A DNA stretch of 64,000 nucleotides, taken from assembly GCF_038396675.1 (NCBI RefSeq), contig NC_088932.1, positions 25,391,001 through 25,455,000 of the forward strand, written 5' to 3'. Origin of the DNA: Hydra vulgaris. Lineage: Eukaryota; Cnidaria; Hydrozoa; Anthoathecata; Hydridae. Positions 50,116 to 61,219 of the stretch are shown here, one piece after another. Position 1 is the stretch's first letter. Each line of letters begins with the position of its first letter. Below the pieces are notes generated by a model. The model made no database searches. It was given only the letters and a program-made list of their open reading frames with translations, and had not been told where the DNA came from. Position numbers and translations under genes: made by a program.

Positions 50116-51822
50116 GTGAATTTATGTTATACGACAATAAATAAATTTGATGAAGATTTGTGTTGTAAGAGAAATTTTACAAAAAGGGAAAAAGGTACCA
50201 AAATTTTAGACGGACATTTTTACTTTGAGCTATGTGGGAAAACTATAGAGAAACAAGAGAAAAGCAAAATAACAAATGCCATTGGAAAATGGCAAGCTAC
50301 AAACTGCAGACTATTAGTATTTTGGAAGACCTTGGTCTGAATGAAGAATGTTATAAGGATTGGAACGAATGATTGCACGTATGAGCCTCCGCCAAGACGC
50401 ACCATCGCATGAAAAATACATAAATTATATGAAAAGAAGAGAGCTATAAAGGCAACGATGTTCTAAGATGCAGAAACTGTTGCCTTCACTGGAGACTACT
50501 GGACATCGCTTGGTAACCATATTTACCTTGGAGTTACTGTGCATTACATTGATGAATAACGGAAACTGCATTCACATGCTCTGACAGGAATGAAGGCACA
50601 AGACAGGCTTTTTGCTGAAATGTGCGCAGAACATTTTGTTCGTGTTGCACAGAAGTGAGGCATTTCAAATAAAGTCAGTAAACTTAGCACAGGCAGTGCA
50701 AGAAATACTGTATATGATACAAAATATCTACCTTTTGAATGCGTTCCCTGCGTGGCACATAGTTTCCAGCGTTCTGTCACAGTATTTATGCAAAACAGCG
50801 CGTTCGCAGAAACGAACAGCTACTGAGAGATTTCCTCACAACACAAAACACAAAGATTGCTATGCCAGCATCAGCTGAAATGGAAAAATTACAATACTAA
50901 TAAAAAATTTTTAATTTTTTTAATCTTCTTTATTATAGCTGACACTGCACGACTTGGAAGATCATACTTTATTTATCTTCAAGTTCTTGAAGGTTTTTCT
51001 TCTTATATGTTTTACAGGCGATTGGTCTTGATGCACTTTAATGCATCAAGACCAACAACTATGCCAACATCAGCTGAAATAGACAAATTACAAAGTTTGG
51101 AAAAGCACAAAGATTGCTATGCCAACATCAGCCGTCCATTTCAGCTGATGTTGGCATAGCAATCTTTGTGTTTTGTGCGGTGAGGAAATCTCTCAGTAGC
51201 TGTTCGTTTCTGCGAACGCGCTGTTTTGCATAACTACTGTGACAGAACGCTGAAAACTATATGCGACGCAGGGAACGCATTCAAAAGGTAGATATTTTGT
51301 ATCAGCGACAATATTTTTTGCACTACCTGTGCTAAGTGTACTGACTTTATTTGAAATATATTTACGTCATATATTTGTGTCATATATATGTGTACTGACT
51401 TTATTTGAAATATATTTACGTCATATATTCACCGACTGGTTTCATTGCACGTGAGAGAGAATTGTGCCTGTGTGTGTATGTCTAAGCATGACTATGAAAA
51501 CATTTTTTGTGTGTATAAGTGAGTTCAAAACATTTGAGTGAAGTGAGTTTCATTTGTTGCAGGTATGTCACTGAACTTCTGGGTGGACAAAAAAAACTTT
51601 TCATGTTCTGTGATTCTGTCTGCTTTTTGCCGTCTCTCTCGTGTGATGGAGAGCTCAGATGATGACCCTGCTGATGTAGTCAAATTTAAGTCTATATTCA
51701 TAACAGACCTAGAGACACGCAAGGAAAATGCCAACATTGCATATCTAAAGATTGCATCTGCATTAAACCGAAGGTTCAAAAACCTCAAATACCCAGACCC
51801 AGAATTGAGAAATATATCTTGA
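50116..51822 (+). pseudogene. hAT transposase, ZBED-type, with internal inverted duplication
   Basis: Fragments in order: KITNAIGKWQATNCR (50116-50340), TNDCTYEPPPRRTIA and KIHKLYEKKRA (50360-50450), AFTGDYWTSLGNHIYLGVTV with the first catalytic Asp and HYID (about 50480-50560), SKLSTGSARNTVYD, and LPFECVPCVAHSFQRSVTVF with the C..H motif. After a rearranged stretch (50870-51520) the C-terminal part returns: MESSDDDPADVVKFKSIFIT followed by NANIAYLKIASALNRRFKNL. The order matches ZBED1/4-type hAT proteins, a third hAT lineage in the window. Stops (TGA, TAA) and the inversion disable it; the dimerisation domain is missing. Confidence 0.85.
50651..51359. repeat. Inverted duplication of ~220 bp of hAT coding sequence
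   Basis: Sequence from about 50651 to 50878 reappears in reverse at about 51139-51359 with a few percent changes; for example GAACGCATTCAAAAGGTAG in the second copy is the complement of the first. Between them are two smaller hairpins: 51022-51035/51042-51055 (14-bp perfect arms) and 51106-51132/51144-51170 (27-bp perfect arms). Confidence 0.88.
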
Positions 51823-52390
51823 TATTAATTAGTTTGTCTGGTTAAACTGATTATTGTATGTAAAGTAATCAGTAATAAATAAAGTTTTTAATTTAGTCTT
51901 AAAATATTTTTGAAAATTTCTACTCTCAAAACAAGAGCTATAATAAGTTTGTAAAAATAATAAGTTTGCAAATAATAAGTTGGCAAATCTCTAAATACCA
52001 TGAATCCAGAATTTAGTGTTTTAAAACACAAGAAAATTTCAATATACTATTTAAAAAATAGCGTTTTTTACACTTTTTTATAAAAGTGTAAAAGAGAAGA
52101 AATTACGAATTTAAACAAACTTGCGTCATTGCTTTTATTTTTATTTTTTGAGTCTTTTAAAGTAAACAACTATTTAGAAAGTGTCTTTTATTATGTATAT
52201 ATATTTCACAGTACTAAGTATGTACTTGTATGTTTTATAACACAAGGCTTTTAATAATTTACACAAAATTTTAACTTCAAAATTCGCGAATAAATTCGAA
52301 TATTTCTGCAGTTCGAAGTTAAATATATTCACTTGACGTTCATATGTCATAAGCTGATACTGATTTTGGCAATTAAGTTATATAAATAAA

Positions 52391-53443
52391 ATGGATGGAA
52401 TTAAAGAAAACGACAAACGAAAGCTTATTGGAAACTCCTATTTAGATAACATAGACAAACGGAAAACATTTACAGTGCATCATTTTATGCAAATGAAAGT
52501 TGCAAGGCGAATAGTTTATAATATTATTAAAAGAGTTGACGACAATATTGACCTTAAAAGAAAGTTGGGAAGCTGCAGAAAACCACGCAAAATGGACTTA
52601 AGAAAAATTACTTGACTCATTAACAAGGCTGCAAATAAAGTTGGAATCTCGCAGAGAAAACTTGCATTAAAATATGGAACTCATAGAAGTTATGTTTATA
52701 AAACTTTTAACATGCATGGACTTAAATATTTCAAAAGAAAGAAAGCACCAAAAAGCTCTGAAATTCAAATAATTAAACAAAAAAAACGACTGTTAAAACT
52801 TTCGAAAACTTCTTTCCGACCGTCAAATGAGTTTGAAATTATCATGGATGACGAGTCCTATTTTACATTGAACCAAAACACACCAGGAAATGATAGCTTT
52901 TATAGCCAAGATAAAGACAAAGCTGAAAACAATAATAAATATAAGTTTAAATCAAAGTTTCATGCGAAAGTTTTAGTATGGATTGCAATCAGTAGATTTG
53001 GTAAATCAAAGCCTTTCTTTGCAATTAAGAATAATGCCATTGATTCAAAAATATATTCCAAAGAATGCATGAAAAGAAACTTGTTACCTTTCATCAATTC
53101 GAATCACAAAAATATAAAATATATATTTTGGCCTGATGGTGCAAGCTATCGTTATGCAAAGCTAACATTTGAAACTTATAAGAAGTTTAATAAAACCTAT
53201 GTTTCTAAGGATGATAATTCACCAAATGTACCGCAATTAAGGCCCATTGAGACATTTTGGGCTCACCTAAAACAGAGATTCTATTCCAATGATTTCAAAG
53301 CAAAAAATCTTAACCACCTGAAAAAGAGAATTCAACTTAAGTTACGAGATTTTAGTCCGAAGCGCTTTGAAAATCTTTTTTGCTCGCTTAAGTCTAAAAT
53401 TCGCAACGTTGTTGATCATGGGACACTTTCTGTTATAAGATGA
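52391..53443 (+). pseudogene. Mariner-type transposase, one premature stop (DD37E spacing)
   Basis: One frame of 351 codons runs from MDGIKENDKRKLIGNSYLDN to a stop at 53443, broken only by TGA at 52613-52615. The N-terminus has a helix-turn-helix (MQMKVARRIVYNIIKRVDDN) and a second one after the stop (GISQRKLALKYGTHRSYVYK). Catalytic blocks are IIMDDESYFTL, FWPDGASYRYA and NVPQLRPIETFWAHLKQRF, with 37 residues between the second Asp and the Glu. All three acidic residues are kept, unlike the relative at 3182-4199. Terminal inverted repeats were sought within about 300 bp on each side and not found. Confidence 0.9.
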
Positions 53444-54129
53444 TCTACTATTGATATCCTTACTTATTTGATCACTTGTGAAACAATAATATAATTTGAA
53501 TGACAATTATAAGCAATTCTTTTTTATGAAAATTTTTAGTAGCCTCGAGTTATTTGCTTCTTTTTATCTATAAAATCCTTTTATCCTTTTTTTTTATATC
53601 AGTTTAAAAAAATTAAGGAGATAAAAGGAGATAAAAATAAAGAAGATCATTTAAGAATGTTTTCCTTAAGAGTATTTTTTAAAACTGTTCACTGATGTTT
53701 TGTATTTAACATTAAACTTCTTGTACCAAAATTTGAAGAGTATCTTCAAAAGTTACTTTTCCTGAATTACTCATTTTTATTTTCTTCTTAAACAAAATTC
53801 ATTGACTGAATATAAAAAACAAAGTTTTTTTATATTCAGTCTATGCTAATTTCTTTATTTCATCAAAAGGTGTGTTTAAATAAATCGTAATGGAGCTGGG
53901 AATCAATCATTTCAAACAATACTTTATTGTGTAAATTCGGATAAATGTATTTATTTTGTTTTGCTGTATACAAGTTGACATCTCCTGAACTCTAAATAGA
54001 GAGTGTATATAGTTTTGATATTACTTTAACATTAAAAAATGACTTAATTGGATTGCTTCCAAGTTTGCATAAAGATCTACGCTGTTCAATTTTTTTACCT
54101 TTTAAAAGTCACTCTAGGATAGAGTAGAG
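53444..54129. other. No gene; hairpin at 53804-53841
   Basis: AT-rich DNA. A perfect 16-bp-arm hairpin (GACTGAATATAAAAAA and complement) with a 6-base spacer lies at 53804-53841. Confidence 0.7.
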
Positions 54130-54540
54130 CTGAGAAGAACTATGTCATTTGTATAAGCTATAACACCAGTAAAGTTTCCACATATAGTAGAACCAACAAT
54201 GTCATCACATTTTATAGATTCGAATAGCTTGCAGTGTATATATACAGGTGAAGAATCGAGCTTAAGAGCTTATGAAACTGATTTGGAACCAAGGTACAAG
54301 GCAGTAGCACTGCTGTTATGGTATAAAGAAGATTTTGTGTTGAATTTTTGGAGAGATTTTTATTAAAGTAAAGTTTATCAAAGAGAATATTGCAATTGCA
54401 GCTGTCAAAAGCATTTTTAGCGTCTAGCGAACATAAATAAATAGGCGAGTTGTTATTGCTAAAGTTTTTAATTGTTTCGCTTATAACAAATTCAGCATGC
54501 ATGATTAAACTCTTATTAATTAAATTAAATTGGAGTGGAT
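54130..54540 (-). pseudogene. LINE reverse transcriptase fragment
   Basis: The minus strand reads AEFVISETIKNFSNNNSPIY then LCSLDAKNAFDSCN and ILFDKLYF, the early RT blocks including the first catalytic Asp. After a deletion and frame changes it reads CDDIVGSTICGNFTGVIAYT then NDIVLLS, where YADD is replaced by YTND. The middle is missing several blocks. The lineage is CR1/jockey/RTE-like. It is inactive. Confidence 0.75.
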
Positions 54541-55360
54541 TAGCTCTATTATTTCAAGTTTCATTTAAAACTACAGAAAAAAAAAAAAACCCAACAGAGA
54601 AATAATTGCTACTATTTGTCAAAAGTGAGCATTTACATGAGGCCACGCGATTCATTAAACATGAAAAACACAATCAATGCTATGCTTTGGAACATTTTTG
54701 TTTCACTTGTATAATATTTTTTATATCTCGTTATAAAGCTGAATTTATTGCTAAATAAATACATTTCTTATCAAAGTTTAACATTTATATTAAATATCTT
54801 TATTGAAAGTAAACATTCTTTAAAAACAATATTTTATCGTTTCCTATATCTAAACTTATTAATTTAAAACTTTGTCAGTATGACATAGAAAAGTTCACCG
54901 GGAAAATAATCAACGACCATTCATTGATGGAAGAATTTTTGATCAATGAAAGAAATAGTCAAAAAGAAACACAAGTTAAAGTTTCAGCTGGTTTAGAATA
55001 TGATGAAGTACAAAGTGTAAAGATTGAGCAGAATGATAATGACGATAACACTTGTCATAATGTTGCGGAAAATTGAAATGGGGTTTAAGCTTTTTCGCAT
55101 TATGCCTCGTGGTAAAGATAAGCACAAAGTTGAATGGTGGAAGAAACTTCATAATAGTTAACACACTTAGCATGGGCATTCCAACTTTATACACTACGCA
55201 CTAATTCACGCTTACTTTATGAATAATTTTTATTTACTTAGTTATACGCCAACTCAGTTAATTTTGTGTATATTTTTTACACACAGCAGTTTTTTATTGT
55301 TATTATTATTTTTTTTTTACACAAGTAATTTACATTCATTAACTTTTATGTTTGCTAATT
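54541..55360. other. No gene recognised
   Basis: Short open stretches with no motif; 54976-55194 on the minus strand is His-rich but has no family I recognise. Confidence 0.4.
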
Positions 55361-57208
55361 ACACCTTTTAAGAAACGTAAGATGTAATTTAGAAGATGAA
55401 TGTTTTAATTGAGAAACGTAAGATGTAATTTAGAACATGAAAGTTGTAAATAAGAAATCGAAAGCTGTAACTGAGAAGATAAAAGTTGTAATTGAGAAAA
55501 GTATAAAGAATACAAAGTTCTTTGTATTGTAGTCCTAATATACTTTGTAATTTAAGGCTGGAAATAACAATATAATAACAATAAAATATAAAAAGTCATG
55601 AAAAAGGCATTTGAGGTTTAGGCGGTAACTGGAAAAATCCTATTTGGTATCAATTAAAACTTTCTTTTATTTTTGTTTGTGAAAAATTTAATTGTGATTT
55701 CAGATAAATAATAAATAAAACACAAATTGTTTATTTACATAGAAATTTAAAATTTAAATTTAAACGTCATTAAAAATCATTGCAATATTCAGTTAAGCAC
55801 CAACTTGGACGTCTTTCATATTTAAAACCATTGCGTAATGCGTGGCCGTATGTTGTACAGCGCATGTACAATCACCTCCCATTTTTGTACTTTTTGCCGT
55901 AGTAACAATTCTTTCTAAATACTGCATTAGTTGTTACGTAATCCCAGCACCAAATATAGGTGGAATGCGAATAACATTTTTAACGTTTATTTTTATTTCG
56001 GACCAGATAGCTTCCACTGGGTTTAACCTGTCTCGTTTAAATCTGCTTTAAACGATTCTCTGCGACTTTGCATCATGACGACATTTGTTGTTGATATAGC
56101 TGCAATCAAATGTATGTTTGCACCTTTTGAAGAAGGTATTTTCATTATTGCTCTTTTCCCCTGTTTGGCACGTTTTTGCGTTTTTCTACAAAAAAGATTA
56201 AGATTTTTTTCATCTAACGAAACTATCTGATGACCATTTGTAATATGTTCGTTAATGTTCCTAAAATATTCAGCTCTTTTTTGTTTATTTTCATTACTAT
56301 TCATAGTAGTAGACTCTTTGTGCACTTTTTAAAATGAAAATAGTCTGCCTTCAAGGTAATTGGCAATTGTGATTGTGCTGACGCTAATATTAAATTGTCT
56401 TAATACCCTTGTTTTAATGGCCACCAATGTCAACTGACAGTCACTTTCAATCCATGTTAGTGTTTCTTCGATTTGATCATTGGTTAATTTTTTTGGTTTA
56501 AAACCACCTTTTCCAAGAAAATTTAAATTTCCGCTGCGGACCCAATTGAATGCTGTCTTATATTTGACACCTAAAGTTTGCGCCAGAGCCACCCAATCGT
56601 CGTTTCGCTCAGCACATTCAATTACTCTTCTTCTATCACTCGATGAAAATAAAACATAATGTTTTCTTTCACCTCGTTCAGTTGTATGTATTTCATGTCT
56701 ACAAATTGGACAAGGTGGTTCTGGTTGTTCCAGAAGTGGTTGTAAACAAATATGGTGAAATAAATGCTTGCACGGATTCAATTTAATAACAGACTTTCTA
56801 TTCATAGTGTATTGACACATAACACAACGATCTTTCAATTCCATTACTGTATTACTGCTTTGCTGGTGCATACAAATGCTAAATTTGATATTGTTAACTT
56901 ACTAAAATGCATGTCCAAGAAGATCTTTTGTAATGACCTTTAAGCTTACATTGAATTCGCAATTACAATTAATGTATTCTCATTTACATATTACGATTTC
57001 TTAATTACAACTTTTGTTTTTCAAATTACATATTGCGATTTCTTATTTACATGTTGGGTTTCTTAATTACATTTTAAAATTTCTTAATTACATGTTGTGT
57101 TTTTTAATTACATATTGCGACTTCTAATTTACATGTTGCATTTCTCAATTACATTTTACTTATCTTAATTACAACTTTCAAGTTCTCAATTACGTCTTAA
57201 AAAGGTGT
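55361..57208 (-). mobile_element. DNA transposon with repeat-rich inverted ends
   Basis: ACACCTTTTAAGAAACGTAA at 55361 is loosely inverted at 57189-57208 (TTACGTCTTAAAAAGGTGT). Each end holds a 140-200-bp array of degenerate 22-28-bp units built on TGTAATT-AGAA (left) or its complement TTCTnAATTACA (right, about 57000-57200), five to eight units per side. The transposase gene between them is on the minus strand. The target duplication is unclear. Confidence 0.75.
55830..56871 (-). pseudogene. Tc1/IS630-type transposase with N-terminal RING-H2 finger, broken
   Basis: ATG at 56871 starts a RING-H2 finger with residues Cys16, Cys19, Cys34, His36, His39, Cys42, Cys54 and Cys57 (CVMC, CKHLFHHIC, CPIC), exactly the family spacing. 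A helix-turn-helix follows (DDWVALAQTLGVKYKTAFNW) and a second one (TLVAIKTRVLRQFNISVSTI). TAA at 56329-56331 interrupts, and the same frame resumes with KVHKESTTMNSNENKQKRAE. The DDE core keeps the first Asp (IVSLDEKNLNLF) and, after a shift near 56030, the last Glu (LNPVEAIWSEIK). The second Asp block is absent, deleted between SFKAD and LNPVE. RING fingers are usually E3 ubiquitin ligases; a role in this transposase is inferred. Confidence 0.8.
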
Positions 57209-57443
57209 TGTTATGCTGTCCCCTAAAAATGTTATACGCACAAACAATAAAAAAAAAACCGTTGAAAGCCGCATGGATGTTTATTTAAAATATAATCATA
57301 CAATTTGAAATTATAATAGAATCATAAAATATGTAATTTTAAAAAAGTTAATCAAAAAAAAAGATCATTAAATTTTTATAATCTAGTATTCATATTAAAA
57401 TATCAATTTTATATTACAATTTATACACAAGTTAAAATACATA

Positions 57444-57449
57444 TTTTAT
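57444..57449 (-). promoter_or_regulatory. Possible polyadenylation signal of the GPCR
   Basis: AATAAA on the minus strand about 50 bp after the GPCR stop codon. Common by chance in DNA this AT-rich. Confidence 0.35.
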
Positions 57450-57498
57450 TAATATATAAAGGTAAAGAATTAATTTTTTTGCCATGATTTTAAGCAGG

Positions 57499-58599
57499 TT
57501 ATGGTAGCCCTTTAAGTTTATTAATTGTTCTGAGTTGCACTTTATCATAATTTTTCACATTTGTAAAAGATTGGTCTTTTAACGAATTGCAAATTACTTT
57601 TTTTTGTCTAGAACACAATTGAAATCGAAATTCTTTTACAGTAAAACAATAGATCATTGGCGCTGCCAGTGAATTTAAAAAACCTAAATATTTGATAACA
57701 AATTCTAGGTAAGTTTGATTAACAGAGTTCATGTATGTTTTTGAGAAACATTTCTCAGGACAGAACGTGCTTAGTACATAATAAATGACCGAAGGTGTCC
57801 AACAAATGGCGTAGCAAATTGATATGAAGACAGAGATTTTCAGAATATTTCTTGTATTTTCTGGTATCTTTTTTTTATTTCTAATTGATAAGTAAATAGC
57901 ATTTATACCATTAAATGTAGAGACATTATGTTGAGAAAATGTTGCTCCATCCGTCAAAGATGTATCATCTGTCCTCCCAGATTCATTTTCTATATCTCTA
58001 ATATGTTTAAAAATACTTTTATAGAAAAATAAGATTAACAAATAAGGGACAAAACAATGAAGAAAAAGCATCGTTATTGTCCATGCATCTGTCTGACGAT
58101 ATAAACAAAAATCATTTTCACTTTGAGTTGACGTTTTGAAAAATGGAATTAAACACAAAACCGTGACATAAATCCAAGTTACACTTATAATAATTCTAAC
58201 TGTTTTTATTTTAATCAAAGTTTTGTATTTGAAAACAAAAGTAGTAGCAATATACCGATCCAACGCAATTAGTAGAACACAAAATATTGACATATAATAT
58301 GTTAACATGTATAAAAATCGAAAAGAACTACATATAACACTATCCCAAAATCCACTTTGAGTATTCAGTTTTCTTATTGCATAAATTGGAATTACAAATA
58401 ATCCTTGCAATAAATCTACTACCAATAAGTTGATAATAAAATGTATAGATGGTCTGTTAGACATTTTCTTAGAAGTTTTTACAATAACCAGGCAAATAAA
58501 ATTGACTGTGACAACACCGAGCGAAAGCACGCATAGAATAGCAATAGAGATATAACTGAATTGTTCAACTGAAGTTAAAGTTTGAATAGTAACGTTCAT
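57499..58599 (-). CDS. Class A (rhodopsin-like) G-protein-coupled receptor, single exon
   Basis: An intact 366-residue ORF and the only clearly intact host-type gene in the window. Seven hydrophobic segments lie at about residues 17-40, 52-75, 94-118, 133-153, 172-197, 254-281 and 297-320. Family marks: an N-terminal glycosylation site (NVT), INLLVVDLLQG (TM2 Asp), a Cys before TM3 (VICSSF) paired with one in loop 2 (DFCLY), LDRYIAT (DRY at TM3) and ICWTPS (CWxP in TM6). TM7 reads NSLAAPMIYCF, where the usual NPxxY Asn is Ala. Intracellular loop 3 is about 55 residues. The ligand is unknown; the shape suits a cnidarian orphan amine- or peptide-type receptor. The start at 58599 is the first Met before TM1 and precedes a (TA)n tract. 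Confidence 0.93.
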   Translation of the reverse strand: MNVTIQTLTSVEQFSYISIAILCVLSLGVVTVNFICLVIVKTSKKMSNRPSIHFIINLLVVDLLQGLFVIPIYAIRKLNTQSGFWDSVICSSFRFLYMLTYYMSIFCVLLIALDRYIATTFVFKYKTLIKIKTVRIIISVTWIYVTVLCLIPFFKTSTQSENDFCLYRQTDAWTITMLFLHCFVPYLLILFFYKSIFKHIRDIENESGRTDDTSLTDGATFSQHNVSTFNGINAIYLSIRNKKKIPENTRNILKISVFISICYAICWTPSVIYYVLSTFCPEKCFSKTYMNSVNQTYLEFVIKYLGFLNSLAAPMIYCFTVKEFRFQLCSRQKKVICNSLKDQSFTNVKNYDKVQLRTINKLKGLP

Positions 58600-58643
58600 T
58601 TTTATACCTAAGAATAATATTTAAAGTATGTAAATATTAATTA

Positions 58644-58778
<135 letters not shown>

Positions 58779-58993
58779 TGCATACTTTTATTCCTAAAAT
58801 TATATTCATAAAATTATAATACCTACCATAATACCTACAGTTTTTACAAATAATGTCATTTTACAAATGCCATCGTAAAAAACAACAAAGAAGTGTATTA
58901 TAAAAATACTAAATCTTTATAATATAAAGTAAAATTCCGAAAATAATTTGTATTGAGCTTTTGTATAGAAATTCTCAAATGGAATTTGCCGTA

Positions 58994-59193
<200 letters not shown>

Positions 59194-59362
59194 AATACTT
59201 GCATTTATTTTGGAAACAAAATGCGCGATGACTTTACTTTGCATTTTTCGAGTAAAACATTTTATATTCTACGTTTTGAGAGAATTATCTCTAAAAAAAA
59301 TGTACGTGTACCATCATACCAAACAAAGGTTTTTGCGTCATGTTTTTTAGGTTTGTTTTTGT

Positions 59363-59482
59363 GTTCACATGATACTCTATAGTAGATACATGATACTCTA
59401 TAGTAGATACTTTGTGTTCACTTTATGACCTATAGTAGTATAGTTTACCCGGTGTATTCATTGGGTAAACTATACTACTATA
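59363..59482. repeat. Direct repeat and perfect hairpin
   Basis: ACATGATACTCTATAGTAGAT occurs twice in tandem (about 59366-59410). TATAGTAGTATAGTTTACCC at 59431-59450 is then perfectly inverted at 59463-59482 around 12 bases. No coding context. Confidence 0.85.
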
Positions 59483-59583
59483 GATTATAAAGTTTTTTGC
59501 GTTTAATGCAATGGGATTTAAAGTGCAAATAATAACTAAGGCCCTGAGAATGTTTTAAATTTTGAATCGAATTTATGCAGTAA

Positions 59584-59788
59584 GAGATCGTCCATAAATT
59601 ATGCAACGCTAAATTTTACCAATAAACAAAACAAAAAAGATTATACGATTTCCCTAGCAGAGCCTCAAGCCATATAAAAAATCAAAAAGCCCATTAAGTT
59701 TAATTAAAATCATCCCGTAAAAGAGCTTAAGATCTCCTACTCCTTTTTTAAAAATAAACTTAGCGTTGCGTAATTTATCGACGATCCC
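59584..59788. mobile_element. MITE with GATCGTC...GCAACGCTAA ends
   Basis: The left end GAGATCGTCCATAAATTATG then CAACGCTAA and the right end TTAGCGTTG then CGTAATTTATCGACGATCCC are ~29-bp inverted repeats with four mismatches. The 205-bp body has no ORF. Confidence 0.85.
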
Positions 59789-59819
59789 AAGTGATATCTA
59801 CTTTAAAATTTTTTTGCGT

Positions 59820-60618
59820 ATTAGAAATACTTTTTTAAGTTTCAAGACGTTTTTCATTTGCTACCATATAGGTGACTTGATTCGAGATTTAATTCGATGT
59901 TAAAGCTTCTGGTTTGCAGGGACTTAGTAATTATAAAACTTATCTTTTAAGTTGCTACAAGCATGATATTGCAGTGGTAATACAAAAGAGTCAAAAGTTT
60001 CTTTGATCAGAACTATAAAGTTTTTTCTCACTTTATCAGTGATAAAATTGAAAGTTTGAACAAGTTGTTCAGACGTGATTTTAAAATAAACCATATATCT
60101 CAAAAATAATACTTTGTGATTTTTAATTAATAATTAATAATTTTAGTGATTTTTAATTATTAAATAAAAAAACGTCAATAGTTAAAAAGGTTTTGTACAA
60201 TAAATTATTTTGTAGAATTTCGTTTTGCCAAGCCAATTTTAAATTTATTATAAGTTTTGAAAGAATTGTTTTAAATTGTTACTGAAAGATGAAAATAGTT
60301 TTTAATTTTTTTTAATTTTACTGAGGTTTTTTTTAAAAGAAGCGAGCTGTTCTAATTAAAGAATCAAAGTGTTCCAATTTAGAAAACCGGCTGCCTTGAA
60401 TTGGAACAAAATGGTGCCTTTAAAAAATCATAAATGTTTTCATAGTTAGACTTCGGTTAAAATAAATTAAATTCCTTAGGTGTTTCTTCGGCAACTTTTT
60501 ATAAATATAATTTATTATACACATGAATTTTTTCACATATTTATCAGAATAGTTTACTCAAACTATCATGAACCTTGCTTCAAAAATATTTAAAAGTACT
60601 TTTAATTCATACTATTTG
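59820..60618. other. No feature seen
   Basis: AT-rich DNA without coding motifs or repeats recognisable by eye. Confidence 0.5.
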
Positions 60619-61046
60619 AACTTTTTTAAATGTTCACATGGGTTGTTTGCAATCGAGCATATATTTTTAAACTGATATTTTATTCTTTCTAAGTGGATTT
60701 TATGTTTTTTATTCTACGAAAATTATGATTTCAGCTGGTTCGAAAAATTAAGTAAAATAATATTTATAGTAAAAATTAAATTAAACTGTATAGTGTCGCA
60801 GCAACCCATGTTAAGTTGTATAGAGTTGCTACTCTGTTTAACTTTTTAGTTGAATGCAGTCATGTTAAGTAATAACAATAAAAAACACTTTACATTTTAA
60901 AGGTTAAAAAAATATAAAATCTATCATAAAATCTAACAAAATATCAAATCTAAAATGTAAAGGACATAAACAAAATAAAATAAAATATTTCTTTAAAAAT
61001 ATATGTTCGATTAATAGCAACCCATGTGAACATTTAAAAAAGTTTT
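60619..61046. mobile_element. Possible MITE with AAATGTTCACATGGGTTG ends
   Basis: CTTTTTTAAATGTTCACATG then GGTTG at about 60624 is perfectly inverted at about 61019-61043 (CAACC then CATGTGAACATTTAAAAAAG). An extra CAACCCATGTTAAGTTG half-copy lies at 60802. The interior is AT-rich without an ORF. It is unclear whether the repeats are termini. Confidence 0.5.
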
Positions 61047-61166
61047 AAGTTTGCAGTAAAGTAAACTTATTTTATAAATTTGAATCATATAAGTTGTAAA
61101 AAGTAAAAAGTGATAAAAAGTTTAATCAGCTGATTACGCAATATCTATCACAACACTGCCTTTGAC

Positions 61167-61219
61167 GTTGTTCTAGCAAACCACCTTTGGCGTTGTTCTA
61201 GCAAACCACCTTTGGCGTT
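61167..61219. repeat. 25-bp tandem repeat, two full copies plus partials
   Basis: GTTGTTCTAGCAAACCACCT (with TTGGC) starts at 61167 and 61192; diverged half units lie on both sides. Confidence 0.85.

Noticed and set aside
52391-53443. Active mariner transposase
   Set aside because: An in-frame TGA at codon 75 removes the whole catalytic core under standard translation.
52000-53800. TIRs for the mariner copy at 52391
   Set aside because: No convincing inverted pair was found within several hundred bases on either side.
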